Shown here: in pieces, positions 42,304 through 54,181 of the stretch
Layout of the letters: every line of letters begins with the position of its first letter
Numbering within the stretch: the first letter of the stretch is position 1
Assembly: GCA_016794595.1 (NCBI GenBank)
Contig: JAEUJN010000076.1
Span: forward strand, 158,749 to 222,748
Reading direction: 5' to 3'
DNA from: Kineosporiaceae bacterium
GTDB lineage: Bacteria; Actinomycetota; Actinomycetes; Actinomycetales; Kineosporiaceae
Length of the DNA stretch: 64,000 nucleotides
Position numbers and translations under genes: made by a program
The notes under the pieces: model-generated
Databases searched by the model: none
The model's input: only the letters and a program-made list of their open reading frames with translations
Told to the model about the DNA's origin: nothing

Positions 42304-44349
42304 ATGAACTCGCCACGCAGGGTCCTCGGCGGCGCCGTGATGGCGGCCGGCCTCCTGGCCACCTTCCTGGTCACCGCCGGGCGGATGGCCCCGGCGTCCT
42401 CCCTCGCCCCGGCCGGGCAACCGGCGCGCGCAGCGGCCGGTGCCGACCGAACCGGTGCCGAGGGGGCCGGCGCCGACGCGCCGTCCGGGTACGTCATCCG
42501 GACCGCTCCCCTCCTGGACACCCCGGCCACCGGAGCGCCGTCCGGGCCCGCGCGGGGCTCGGTCGACGAACTGGCCGGGCTGCTCGCCGCCCGGGGAGCC
42601 GACCGGGCCTGGGTGCAGGTCAAGCAGGACGAGAACGAGGAGCACCCCTCCGGAACCCTGTTCTTCCCCTCCGCCCTCGCTCCGGTGGCCCCGGGCTACG
42701 CCGACGGCCGCCTCTCCGGGCTGGTCGACGCCCTCACCGCACGCGGCGTCCGGCCGATCGGCTGGATGCCGGTGCTGCACGACGCCCGCGCCGCCGCCGC
42801 CCACCCGCAGTGGAGCTCGCAGCGGATCACCGAGACCGGAACGCTCGAGCGTGACCCGAACTGGCTGTGCCCGTTCGAGCCCGCCGTGCGCGCCCACCAG
42901 GCCTCGATCGCCGCCGAGGCGGTGCGCACCCTGCCCGGCTTGCGGGGGCTGTACCTGGACTTCGTCCGCTACGACGACGACTTCTCCTGCGCGAGCCCGG
43001 CCGCACTGGCCGAACTCGACCGGCGCACCGGGTGGCGCCGCACCACCGGCGTGCCGCTCTCCCCCGCCGATGTCCGCCGGGCCGCGAGCGCCTCCGGCGC
43101 CACCGGTCGCACCCTGTGGCGCCAGTGGCACCAGCTGCGGGCCGAGCAGATCTCGGCCACCGTCACCGAGATCCGTTCCGCGGTGCAGGCCGTGCGCCCG
43201 GGGCTGCCGGTGGGCGCGTTCGTGCTGCCGTTCTCGGCCGGTGACTACCTGCGCAACACCCAGTCGGGTCAGGATCTGGACGCCCTGGCCGGGACCGGCC
43301 TGGCCGAGATCGCGCTGATGGCCTACTGGGACGACTGGGACCAGTCGCCCGCGTGGGTGGCCGAGCGGTTGCGATCCGCGACCGATCAGGTCGCCGGCCG
43401 GGTGCCGGTGAGCGTCGTGCTGGACGGCGACATGGGCGTGCGCAGCACCCGGCTCACCCTCGAGGCGCTGGACGGCGCGCCGTCCGCTGCCGTCAGCTGG
43501 TTCCTGTTCGACCCGTGGACCGAGCCCGACCTGTCCCGGCTGGCGCGGGCCGTGGTCGGCCATCGCCGCGAGGGGCCGATGCCCCGGCCCGACCGGGTCT
43601 CGGTGGTGATCCGGATCGACACCGAGCCCGACGACACTCCGAGCTACGCCGCCGTCCGGCCGGAGATGATCGACACCCTGGTGGACCTGTTCGCCCGCAA
43701 GGGGGTGCCGGCGACGTTCCTGACCGTGGGCCGCCTGGCCGAGCTCCAGCCGGACGCCGTCCGGCGCGCGGCCGCCGCCGGGCACGAGATCGGCTCGCAC
43801 TCCTACGACCACGAGCAGATCGACTCCCTGCCCGTGCCGGAGCAACTGGTCTCGGTCAACCGCGGACTGAGCAGCCTGCGCGCCCTGGGTTTGTCGGTGC
43901 ACGGGTTCGGCGCTCCGCGCAACAGCATCACCCCGCAGGCCCGGGACGCGCTGATCGCCGCCGGACTGGAGTACGACGGCTCGGCGGCCTACGACCCGCT
44001 CACCTCGCTGATCGACGTCCGTTACGCCGAACGCTCGGACCGCGGGCCGGGCCGCATCGTGGTCGTCCCGTTCGTGATCCCCAACGACTGGGACGCCCGC
44101 GTGGTCGAGGGGCTGAGCGCGGACGAGATGGCCACGGCCTGGATCGAGCGCCTGGACGCCGTCGTCGCCTCCGGCGAGCCGGTGTTCGTCCTCGACGTCC
44201 ACCAGTGGTCGGCCAGCCGGCCGGACGACCTGGCCGCCCTGAGCCGGTTCATCGATCACGCCCAGGCCTGCCGGACCTGCCGGATCGAGACCCTGCGGGA
44301 CGCCGCCGCGCACGCCCGCTCGGTGCTGGACCGCTACGAGACGCCCTGA
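42304..44349 (+). CDS. Exopolysaccharide-modifying protein: glycosidase-like domain plus CE4 deacetylase
   Basis: 681 aa. A signal anchor (GAVMAAGLLATFLVTAGRMA) leads an extracellular part. Residues about 60-420 form a PgaB hydrolase-like TIM barrel: GVRPIGWMPVLHDAR, LRGLYLDFVRYDDDF, LAEIALMAYWDDWDQS. The C-terminal 250 residues are a CE4 polysaccharide deacetylase with VIRIDTEPDDTP, GSHSYDHEQ (metal HxxxH) and HGFGAPRN. PgaB has the same two functions in the opposite order. With the next two genes it predicts secretion and trimming of an N-acetylated exopolysaccharide. ATG 42304 is used, with only a weak purine stretch before it. Confidence 0.85.
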   Translation: MNSPRRVLGGAVMAAGLLATFLVTAGRMAPASSLAPAGQPARAAAGADRTGAEGAGADAPSGYVIRTAPLLDTPATGAPSGPARGSVDELAGLLAARGADRAWVQVKQDENEEHPSGTLFFPSALAPVAPGYADGRLSGLVDALTARGVRPIGWMPVLHDARAAAAHPQWSSQRITETGTLERDPNWLCPFEPAVRAHQASIAAEAVRTLPGLRGLYLDFVRYDDDFSCASPAALAELDRRTGWRRTTGVPLSPADVRRAASASGATGRTLWRQWHQLRAEQISATVTEIRSAVQAVRPGLPVGAFVLPFSAGDYLRNTQSGQDLDALAGTGLAEIALMAYWDDWDQSPAWVAERLRSATDQVAGRVPVSVVLDGDMGVRSTRLTLEALDGAPSAAVSWFLFDPWTEPDLSRLARAVVGHRREGPMPRPDRVSVVIRIDTEPDDTPSYAAVRPEMIDTLVDLFARKGVPATFLTVGRLAELQPDAVRRAAAAGHEIGSHSYDHEQIDSLPVPEQLVSVNRGLSSLRALGLSVHGFGAPRNSITPQARDALIAAGLEYDGSAAYDPLTSLIDVRYAERSDRGPGRIVVVPFVIPNDWDARVVEGLSADEMATAWIERLDAVVASGEPVFVLDVHQWSASRPDDLAALSRFIDHAQACRTCRIETLRDAAAHARSVLDRYETP

Positions 44350-44380
44350 GCAACCCCGAGCCCGCACCGTTCGCCCACCA

Positions 44381-44400
44381 GGCCAGTCCAGGCCAGTCCA
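44381..44400. repeat. Tandem 10-bp repeat GGCCAGTCCA, two copies
   Basis: Two exact units lie in the 73-base gap between the deacetylase and the small membrane protein gene. The same GGCCAGTCC core recurs in the intergenic region at 53850-53930. Confidence 0.6.
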
Positions 44401-44422
44401 CCCGAGAACCGCAGGAGACGTC

Positions 44423-44689
44423 ATGACCACCGCACCCGTCAGCCCGCCGCGCACGGCATCCCTCACCCCGCCGATCACCTCACCGGTGAGCCGCACCGCC
44501 GTCGCCACCGCTCGCCTGATCGCGGTGAACACGCTGTACACGGTCGCGTTCCTGCTCGGCACCTACTGGGTCTGGAGCGCCCTGGCCGCCCTGGTGCTCG
44601 GGCACGAGCGCACCTGGCCGGCACTGTGGTGCCTGGCGATGGGCGTCGGCACCTGGACCCTGCTGGCGATCGGCGGGCGGCAGTCGTGA
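44423..44689 (+). CDS. Small two-helix membrane protein, PgaD/IcaD-like partner
   Basis: 88 aa with a Pro/Thr-rich cytoplasmic N-terminus and two TM helices (TLYTVAFLLGTYWVWSALAAL and the following segment to the C-terminus). Size and position next to a processive GT2 gene resemble PgaD or IcaD, which activate the synthase. GCAGGAG precedes the ATG. Its stop overlaps the GT2 start (GTGA). Sequence similarity itself is too weak to prove the assignment. Confidence 0.7.
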   Translation: MTTAPVSPPRTASLTPPITSPVSRTAVATARLIAVNTLYTVAFLLGTYWVWSALAALVLGHERTWPALWCLAMGVGTWTLLAIGGRQS

Positions 44690-45919
44690 ACACGCCGTCG
44701 ATCGACGCGCTCGACCTGATCGTGCTCGAGTACGTGACCCTGTTCCCGGCCGTGCTGGCCATCGCCTGGAGCGTGCTCGGCCTGGTGGAGGTGGCCCGCC
44801 GGGAGTGGCGCCTGCCCACGGACGCCGGTTGGCTGCCCACGGTGGCGGTGGTGATGCCCGCCCACAACGAGGAGCTGGTGATCGGGGCGGCGATCGAGGC
44901 CCTGCTGGCCCAGAACCACCCGGCCATGGAGCTGCACGTGGTCTGTGACGGGTGCACCGATGCCACCGCCGCCATCGCGTCGAGCTACCGCGACCGAGGG
45001 GTCGTCGTGCACGAGCTGATCACCAACGTGGGCAAGAGTGCCGCCCTGCAGTACGTGCTCGACCGGGTGGACACCGACCTGTTCCTGGTCGTGGACGCCG
45101 ACACCACCTGCCGGCCGGGGGCCCTTCGCTCCATGGTGCACCAGTTCGTCGACCCCATGGTCGGGGCCGTCACCGGTCATGCCCGGGTGGCCAACGTGAC
45201 CAACCTGCTGACCGCCATCCAGGCCATGGAGTACGCGGTGATCGTGGGCATGGCCAAGCGCGCCGAGCAGTTCTGGGGTGGGCTGTACACGGTCAGCGGG
45301 GCCGCGGCCTGCCTGCGCACCTCGGCCCTGCGGGCGGTCGGCGGCTGGACCGTGGCCACTGCCACCGAGGACATCGAGGTGAGCTGGCGGCTGCAACGCG
45401 CCGGCTGGCGGCTGCGGTACGAACCGCGCGCGGTGTTCGACGTGCAGTGCCCCGACCGGTTGCGCCCGCTGTGGCGCCAGCGCCGGCGCTGGGCCAGGGG
45501 AATGGTCGAGGTGATGGTGCTGCACGCCCGCTTCGCCACCTCCTCCAACCTGGCACTGATCCCGATCGGGGCCCAGGTGGTCGGCGCCGCGCTGTGGATG
45601 ATGCTGGCCACCGGCATGGTGCTGCGCGCGGGGCTCGAGCTGATCACCGGGTCGGCGCCGCAGGACCTGCTGGGCGGCGCCCCGGCGGCCGCCGTGAGCT
45701 GGGCACCGGTCCTGCTCTGGACGCTCGGCCTGTTCGGCGTCCAGACCGTCATCGCGACCGTGCTGGACGGCGCGCACGCCGAGGGCGGCTGGCGCACGGT
45801 GCCGCTGTTCGTGCTCTTCCCGATCTACTTCTGGGTGGTCAGCTATCCGAGCTTCCTGGCCGGGGCCTGGCAGGCCGTCTCGTCCTCGCGCAGCCAGGTC
45901 TGGGAGCGCACCGACCGGG

Positions 45920-46870
<951 letters not shown>

Positions 46871-46985
46871 CGCTGACCTCCGATCACAGCAGACCTCCGA
46901 TCGCCACAGACCACCGCCCGCGACAACTCACCGCAGGCCTCCGAGGTGACTGCTCATCCGACCACACAGCGGGGCCGACCTGGAC

Positions 46986-49198
<2,213 letters not shown>

Positions 49199-49215
49199 TC
49201 ACCTGGAGGGTCCCG

Positions 49216-49839
49216 ATGAACAGCTCCCGCCCCGACCGGCCCGACCGCCCCGACCGGCTCGCCTTCGACCGCACGGATCGCGTGGGCCTGGCCGTGACAC
49301 TGGGCCTGATCGCCCTGGCGACGACCGTCGTCACCCTCGTCCGACCCCTGATCGCCTGGGCGCAGGGCGAGCAGCTCACGGTCCCCTACGTCAGCCCGAT
49401 CACGGTGCCCCCATTGGATGCCGTCAACACCACCTACAGCGCGGGCCACTACGACGTGATCGTGAGCGACCCCACGACCGCCCAGCGGCTGTTCGACCTG
49501 ATCCCCGGTCTGATCACCCTGCCCCTGGTGCTCGCGGGGTGCTGGTTGGTGCTGCGCCTGATGCAGGACATCGGGCGCGGTGAGGCCTTCCGGACCCGCA
49601 ACGTGATCCGGCTGCGGCTGCTCGCCGCGATCCTCGCCATCGGGCTGCCGGTCGTCTTCTTCGCCGACCTGTCCTTCACCGGCGCGCTGCTGTCGGGCGT
49701 CGAGCTGGGCACCCTGCCCCCGGCCGCCTGGATCGAACTGCCCTGGGCCGCCTTCGTGGCCGGCATGTGCCTGGCCCTGCTGGCCGAGGCGTTCAAGGCC
49801 GGATCGCAGCTGCGCGAGGACGTCGAGGGGCTGATCTGA
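49216..49839 (+). CDS. DUF2975 family membrane protein
   Basis: 207 aa with four hydrophobic helices (VGLAVTLGLIALATTVVTLV, LITLPLVLAGCWLVLRL, LLAAILAIGLPVVFFADLS, and WAAFVAGMCLALLAEAF). DUF2975 proteins are typically encoded immediately before a YozG-like HTH regulator, as here (TGATG overlap). A TGGAGGG ribosome site lies 6 bases before the ATG. The N-terminus has a PDRP repeat (RPDRPDRPDR). Function is unknown; it may sense a membrane signal that controls the regulator. Confidence 0.87.
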   Translation: MNSSRPDRPDRPDRLAFDRTDRVGLAVTLGLIALATTVVTLVRPLIAWAQGEQLTVPYVSPITVPPLDAVNTTYSAGHYDVIVSDPTTAQRLFDLIPGLITLPLVLAGCWLVLRLMQDIGRGEAFRTRNVIRLRLLAAILAIGLPVVFFADLSFTGALLSGVELGTLPPAAWIELPWAAFVAGMCLALLAEAFKAGSQLREDVEGLI

Positions 49840-50114
49840 TGCCGGTCGAGGAACCCCACCGGGTGCTCTGCCACCTCGACCGGCTGCTCGACGAGCGCGG
49901 GTTGACGCTCTCCGCGCTGGCCGAGACCGTCGGGGTCAGCGTGGTCAACCTGTCCATCCTGAAGAACAACCGCGCCAGGGCCGTCCGGTTCAGCACCCTG
50001 ACCGCGATCTGCGAGGCCCTCGGGTGCCAGGTCGGTGACCTGTTCACCCTGGCACCCCCCACCGCCGAGGACGGCCCGGACGCTCAGCTCGCCGCGCGCG
50101 GCTCACCCCGGTAG
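49839..50114 (+). CDS. Xre/YozG-type helix-turn-helix regulator
   Basis: 91 aa. LTLSALAETVGVSVVNLSILKNNRARAVR is an HTH with the conserved NLSILK pattern, and LTAICEALGCQVGDLF closes the domain, as in YozG-like Cro/CI proteins. It overlaps the DUF2975 gene by one base, so it probably autoregulates through the repeats at 49149-49198. Its last 31 bases overlap the convergent VOC gene. Confidence 0.9.
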   Translation: MPVEEPHRVLCHLDRLLDERGLTLSALAETVGVSVVNLSILKNNRARAVRFSTLTAICEALGCQVGDLFTLAPPTAEDGPDAQLAARGSPR

Positions 50115-50554
50115 GTGCCGAAGTGCCAGGCGTTGCCCTCCGGGTCGAGCAGGGTCACGTCGCGAGAGCCGTAGTCGGTGTCGAACGGCTCGGAGGCCAC
50201 CTCGGCCCCCGCGGCGACCGCCCGGTGGAACAACCGGTCCACGTCATCGCAGACGACATAGCAGCTGAAGCGACCCGGTTCGGTCACCCGGGCCCCGTCC
50301 TCGCGCTGGGACCCCAGCATCACCCCTCCGCCGGGCGGCCAGGCGAGTTGCGCATGGTCGACCCGATCCCCCTCCCCGTGGGTGACCACCTCGACGAACC
50401 CGAAGGCCTCGACCAGGAAGGCGATCAGAGCGCGCGCGTCCCGGGCCCGGAAGGTGGGCCACACGGCCGGCGGCGGTGCCGCGCCGGGCGCTCCGGCGGC
50501 TGGAGGAGTCTGCGGGTCCCGGCCGGTCGGTGACGTGGTGAGGCTGTCAGTCAT
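50084..50554 (-). CDS. VOC (glyoxalase/bleomycin resistance) family protein
   Basis: 156 aa. After a Pro/Ala-rich N-terminus the single VOC fold shows FRARDARALIAFLVEAFGF, MLGSQREDG, and a C-terminal DYGSRDVTLLDPEGNAWHFGTY with the metal-binding Glu region. It is of the YhnB/PhnB-like type, where exact function varies. It lies 5 bases after the AraC gene on the same strand, so it is likely controlled by or co-transcribed with that regulator. AGGGGG precedes the ATG. Confidence 0.87.
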   Translation of the reverse strand: MTDSLTTSPTGRDPQTPPAAGAPGAAPPPAVWPTFRARDARALIAFLVEAFGFVEVVTHGEGDRVDHAQLAWPPGGGVMLGSQREDGARVTEPGRFSCYVVCDDVDRLFHRAVAAGAEVASEPFDTDYGSRDVTLLDPEGNAWHFGTYRGEPRAAS

Positions 50555-50559
50555 GATCG

Positions 50560-51480
50560 CTACCCCCTGGGGTGGACGTGGTGCGTCGGGTTCGTCGTCC
50601 GCGATCCTCCCGTCACCGAGCCGGCGGTGGCTTGGACGTTTCGGAGCCCGCCGGCAGCCTCGGCGCTCCACCAGGCCCGGGGCGCGAGGCCGGCGAACTG
50701 TCGGAAGTCCCGGTTCAGGTGCGCCTGATCGGCGTAGCCCCGGGCGCTGGCCAGGTCGGCCACCCGTCCTCTGGCCAGCGCGGCCGGCAGCCGGCGGCGG
50801 GTCGCGTCGAAGCGGGCCACCCGGGCCGCGGTCTTGGGCGACAGTCCCACCTCTCGCCGGAACACCTCGCCCAGGTGCCTGCCACTCCATCCGCATCCCC
50901 GGGCGAGGTCGTCGATCCGGACCCGTCCGGCACGGCTGAGGAGCTGCTCCCACGCGCCGCGCACCTGCCGTCCGGGGTCGGCGGACAGGCCCGCGCGAGC
51001 GCCGTCCGCCAGGCGTCCGGTCAGGAATCGCTCGACCAGGGCGAAGCGGGAGGGCCAGTCCGGTGCCGCTCCCACCTGCTCGTGCAGGCGGCGCGCCTCC
51101 GGGCCCAGCACCTGGTCCAGGTGCAGGTCGGTCATCACGAGCTCGCCGGCGGGCAATCCGAGGACGGCGCGCGCCGCGAGCGGGTCGAGGGCCACCTGGA
51201 CGCCGGACTGCTCCCCGTCGTGGGCGATCAGGGCCGGGCTGACGTGCAGGCCACCGATCAGGGCGGGGTACTCCTGCGCGGGCTGGCTCGGATCGGGCTG
51301 GGCGACGACCCGACACGGGGAGTCCACGGTGATGATGACGGTCAGCCAGGGGGAGGGCAGCCCACGGTGGACGGCGGGAGCCAGGCCCCGATCCAGGTAA
51401 CCGGTCATGGACGGCGCCACCACGGCCAGGGGCCCGGCCGGCCGGTGCACCGCCAGCTGCTGTTCCGGGGCCTGCCTCAT
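50560..51480 (-). CDS. AraC-family transcriptional regulator
   Basis: 306 aa. The N-terminal half is an effector-binding region of the cupin-like type, and the C-terminal part has the two HTHs: RIDDLARGCGWSGRHLGEVFRREVG and a second with VADLASARGYADQAHLNRDFRQFAG, the AraC signature. It likely activates the adjacent VOC gene. The 202-base region upstream, shared with the kinase gene, contains GGCTCGG (51594-51600) and CCGAGCC (51611-51617), a possible stem or operator. Confidence 0.9.
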   Translation of the reverse strand: MRQAPEQQLAVHRPAGPLAVVAPSMTGYLDRGLAPAVHRGLPSPWLTVIITVDSPCRVVAQPDPSQPAQEYPALIGGLHVSPALIAHDGEQSGVQVALDPLAARAVLGLPAGELVMTDLHLDQVLGPEARRLHEQVGAAPDWPSRFALVERFLTGRLADGARAGLSADPGRQVRGAWEQLLSRAGRVRIDDLARGCGWSGRHLGEVFRREVGLSPKTAARVARFDATRRRLPAALARGRVADLASARGYADQAHLNRDFRQFAGLAPRAWWSAEAAGGLRNVQATAGSVTGGSRTTNPTHHVHPRG

Positions 51481-51670
51481 GGGTCGATGCTGCCGGACCG
51501 GCCGGACCGCGTCACCTGTGAGTGGCTTGCTCGTGACCGGTGCCCGCCACGGCCGAGCCGGCGGAGCCCTGGGCCCCTCCCCCGCAGGGCGGAGGCTCGG
51601 GGACCCCTGGCCGAGCCACCGTGGGTGAGGACCCGTCCCACGACGGAGGACAACCCGGCTCGGCCGCTCC

Positions 51671-51676
51671 TAGGGT
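51671..51676 (+). promoter_or_regulatory. TAGGGT -10 box, leaderless promoter of the histidine kinase
   Basis: CCTAGGGTGGGTCG precedes the GTG at 51683, with 6 bases between the box and the start codon. The same word CCTAGGGTGGG occurs before the ABC gene at 54182, suggesting both operons use similar promoters. Confidence 0.5.
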
Positions 51677-51682
51677 GGGTCG

Positions 51683-53143
51683 GTGTCCGGTCAGCCGATC
51701 CCCGCCGAGCGCCCCGCGGCCGTGGTGCCTGCTCGGGGCGCCGTCCGGCGGTTCTTCGCCCTCGACGAGGACTGGGAGCGTGCCGGCCGGCTCGACCGGG
51801 CGGACGCGGTCGTGGGGCTGGTGACCCTCGCGTTCTCGGGACTGACCCTCGAACTCGGCCGCAGCGCCGGGTTCCTGCAGGACCTGACCACCCCGCAGTG
51901 GGTGCAGTGGCTGGTGGTGGTCACCGGGTCGGTGATCCTCGTCGGGCGCCGCCGCTGGCCGCTGACGGTCACCGTGCTGGCCGCGGCACACATGTTCGTC
52001 GTGGGCATCACCATGCCCCAGGTGATGGCCATGGTGACCCTGCAGATCGTGTACTTCACCGCCATCCTGTCCGGGGTGGCCTGGGCCCGGAGCCGGCGCG
52101 AGATGGCGCTGGTGGTGGGCGGGGTGATCACGTTCATGTTCGGGTGGCTCGCGTGGCAGTTCGCCCTCGGCAGCGGGGTGGACCACATTCGCGCGGACCT
52201 GGCCACGGACGCCGTCCGCGAGGTCGGGCTCGTCTCGCCCGTCGCGGCAACCGTGCTGCTGACCGGGCTGGTGAACGTGCTCTACTTCGGCGGCGCGGTG
52301 ATCGCCGGGCAGCTCTCGTGGCGGACCGCCCGGCAGCAGGCCCGGCTGGCCGAGCAGGCCGACCTGCTGGCCGATCAGAGCGCCGAGCTGCGGCGCCGGG
52401 CCGTGGTGGGCGAGCGGCTGCGCATCGCCCGCGAACTGCACGACGTGGTCGCCCACCATGTCTCGGTGATCGGCGTCCAGGCAGGTGCCGCCCGCCGGGT
52501 GCTGGACCGCACCCCCGACCGGGTGGACGACGCGCGGACCGCCCTCGGGGCGATCGAGCAGTCCTCGCGCGAGGCGGTGGGACAGATGCGCGGGCTGGTC
52601 GGTACCCTGCGCACGGACGGCGAGCACCAGCCCGGCGCCGCGCCGCCGGCGCCCCCCACGGACGCCGATCGGACGGCAGCCCCGGGGGTGGAGGGACTGC
52701 CGGCGCTGGCCGAGACCGTGAGCGCCGCCGGGCTGCAGGTGTCCTACTCCCGGGTGGAGAGCCCCTCCGGCGCAGACCCTGCCGCCAGTGTGCCGGTGCC
52801 GGAGACGATCTCGCGCTCGCTGTACCGGATCGCGCAGGAGGCGCTGGCCAACGTGCGCCGTCACTCCACCGCCTCCCAGGTCACGGTGGTGCTGCGGATC
52901 GACCACCGAGGCGCCGACTCCTTCGCCGAGCTCGAGGTGACCGACAACGGGCGCCCCCGGCACGGCACCTCGGGAAGTGGCCTGGGGCAGGTGGGGATTC
53001 GCGAGCGCGCCGCCCTGCACCAGGGTGTGGCCGACCTCGGCCCGCGCGTCGGCGGCGGGTACCGGGTGCGGGTCCGGCTGCCGCTGGCCAGGCCCGATCA
53101 CGCCGACCCGGTGGTGCACCGGAACCGGATGGCCGGCCTGTGA
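51683..53143 (+). CDS. NarL-type two-component sensor histidine kinase
   Basis: 486 aa. Five or six TM helices (residues about 40-210) precede a coiled helix and the HisKA_3 dimerisation box ERLRIARELHDVVAHH with phospho-histidine H253. The ATPase domain has YRIAQEALANVRRHS (N box), VTDNGRP and GSGLGQVGIRERA. It phosphorylates the response regulator encoded 4 bases into its stop. No extracellular sensor domain is obvious, so it may sense through the membrane. The GTG start is leaderless-like. Confidence 0.93.
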   Translation: MSGQPIPAERPAAVVPARGAVRRFFALDEDWERAGRLDRADAVVGLVTLAFSGLTLELGRSAGFLQDLTTPQWVQWLVVVTGSVILVGRRRWPLTVTVLAAAHMFVVGITMPQVMAMVTLQIVYFTAILSGVAWARSRREMALVVGGVITFMFGWLAWQFALGSGVDHIRADLATDAVREVGLVSPVAATVLLTGLVNVLYFGGAVIAGQLSWRTARQQARLAEQADLLADQSAELRRRAVVGERLRIARELHDVVAHHVSVIGVQAGAARRVLDRTPDRVDDARTALGAIEQSSREAVGQMRGLVGTLRTDGEHQPGAAPPAPPTDADRTAAPGVEGLPALAETVSAAGLQVSYSRVESPSGADPAASVPVPETISRSLYRIAQEALANVRRHSTASQVTVVLRIDHRGADSFAELEVTDNGRPRHGTSGSGLGQVGIRERAALHQGVADLGPRVGGGYRVRVRLPLARPDHADPVVHRNRMAGL

Positions 53144-53835
53144 CCGACCCCCGGGTGCGCGTACTGCTGGTGGACGATCAGCGGCTGGTCCGAGCCGGTT
53201 TCGCGTTGATGCTGTCCACCGAACCCGACCTGCACGTGGTCGGTGAGGCGGGTGACGGGGCCGCCGCCGTCGACCTGGCCCGCGAGTTGCGCCCTGACGT
53301 CACCTTGATGGACGTGCAGATGCCGGTGATGGACGGCATCGAGGCGACCCGCCGGATCGTCGCCGAGGGGCTGGGGCGGGTGGTCATCCTGACCACCTTC
53401 GACCGCGACGACTACCTGTTCGATGCCCTGGACGCCGGCGCGACCGGCTTCCTGCTGAAGAACGCCGAACCGGACGACGTGGTGGCCGCGGTGCACGCTG
53501 CGGCGCACGGTCAGGCGTTGCTCGCGCCCGAGGTCACCCTGCGGGTGATCCAGCGGATGACCCGCAGCGAGGAAACCCCGTCGAGGCAACGCCCCTCGAG
53601 GGAACGCCCGGTGATCCCCCACCCCGAGGTCGATCGGCTCACCGATCGGGAGCGTGAGGTCTTCCTGCTGATCGGTCGCGGCCTGTCCAACGCCGAGATC
53701 GCCGCTCGGCTCTACCTGGGCGAGGCGACGGTCAAGACCCATGTGTCCAACCTGCTGGCCAAACTCGGGGTGCGAGACCGGATCCAGGCCGTGGTGGTGG
53801 CGCACGAGGCCGGACTCCTCCCCGCGGCGGAGTAG
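53140..53835 (+). CDS. LuxR/NarL-family response regulator
   Basis: 231 aa. The receiver domain has VLLVDDQRLVRAG, phospho-acceptor D58 in DVTLMDVQMPVMDG, and LTTFDRDDYL and FLLKNAEP with the conserved lysine. The C-terminal LuxR HTH reads LTDREREVFLLIGRGLSNAEIA followed by GEATVKTHVSNLLAKL. GTG 53140 overlaps the kinase stop, confirming the pair. The downstream ABC exporter genes are a probable target. Confidence 0.95.
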   Translation: MTDPRVRVLLVDDQRLVRAGFALMLSTEPDLHVVGEAGDGAAAVDLARELRPDVTLMDVQMPVMDGIEATRRIVAEGLGRVVILTTFDRDDYLFDALDAGATGFLLKNAEPDDVVAAVHAAAHGQALLAPEVTLRVIQRMTRSEETPSRQRPSRERPVIPHPEVDRLTDREREVFLLIGRGLSNAEIAARLYLGEATVKTHVSNLLAKLGVRDRIQAVVVAHEAGLLPAAE

Positions 53836-53849
53836 CCCGCCCAGCCCCC

Positions 53850-53930
53850 GACCGGTCCGGCCAGTCCGGCCGGTCCCCCAGCCCACCCAGCCCGACCGGT
53901 CCGGCCAGTCCGGCCAGTTCGGCCAGTCCG
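53850..53930. repeat. Direct repeats of a GGTCCGGCCAGTCCGG-type unit
   Basis: A 22-bp unit starting GACCGGTCCGGCCAG appears at 53850-53871 and again at 53894-53915, followed by further GGCCAGT(T/C)C copies to about 53928. It sits between the response regulator stop and the terminator hairpin. Confidence 0.65.
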
Positions 53931-53955
53931 CGGGCACGGCACCATCGCGCCCGTT

Positions 53956-53993
53956 GCGTGTGCGCTGCTCCACCACTGGAGCAGCGCACACGC
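53956..53993 (+). terminator. Perfect 17-bp stem-loop terminator
   Basis: The arms 53956-53972 and 53977-53993 pair along all 17 bases around a CCAC loop (core GTGTGCGCTGCTCCA / TGGAGCAGCGCACAC). There is no U-tract. It follows the two-component genes by 120 bases, and the ABC operon has its own -10 box further on. The rest of this 346-base gap (53994-54168) is GC-rich with nothing I recognise. Confidence 0.75.
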
Positions 53994-54168
53994 CGACGAC
54001 AGCACCACCCCGCCTGCCCAGGCCAACCGGCCCCGGAGCCACCACCGGACCCGCCTCCCGCCCCCGGAGTCGTCGCCCGGAGTCCGCCGCCCGGAGTCCG
54101 TCGACCGGACGGGCCCGCCGTCCTCGCCCCTCCGTCGCGCGGCTGATCCGCTCACCCGGGCCCGTTCC

Positions 54169-54174
54169 TAGGGT
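54169..54174 (+). promoter_or_regulatory. TAGGGT -10 box, leaderless promoter of the ABC exporter operon
   Basis: TAGGGT ends 7 bases before the ATG at 54182, within the same CCTAGGGTGGG word as the kinase promoter. No Shine-Dalgarno is present, which fits a leaderless mRNA. Confidence 0.5.
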
Positions 54175-54181
54175 GGGACGC

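Noticed and set aside
40354..44562. A 1402-codon minus-strand open frame
   Set aside because: Its first part is the antisense of the deacetylase gene on the plus strand; only the portion from about 42138 downward encodes the recognisable lipoprotein.
50572..53835. A 1087-codon plus-strand frame
   Set aside because: It is read-through antisense to the AraC gene and out of frame with the kinase; only the response regulator at its end is real.
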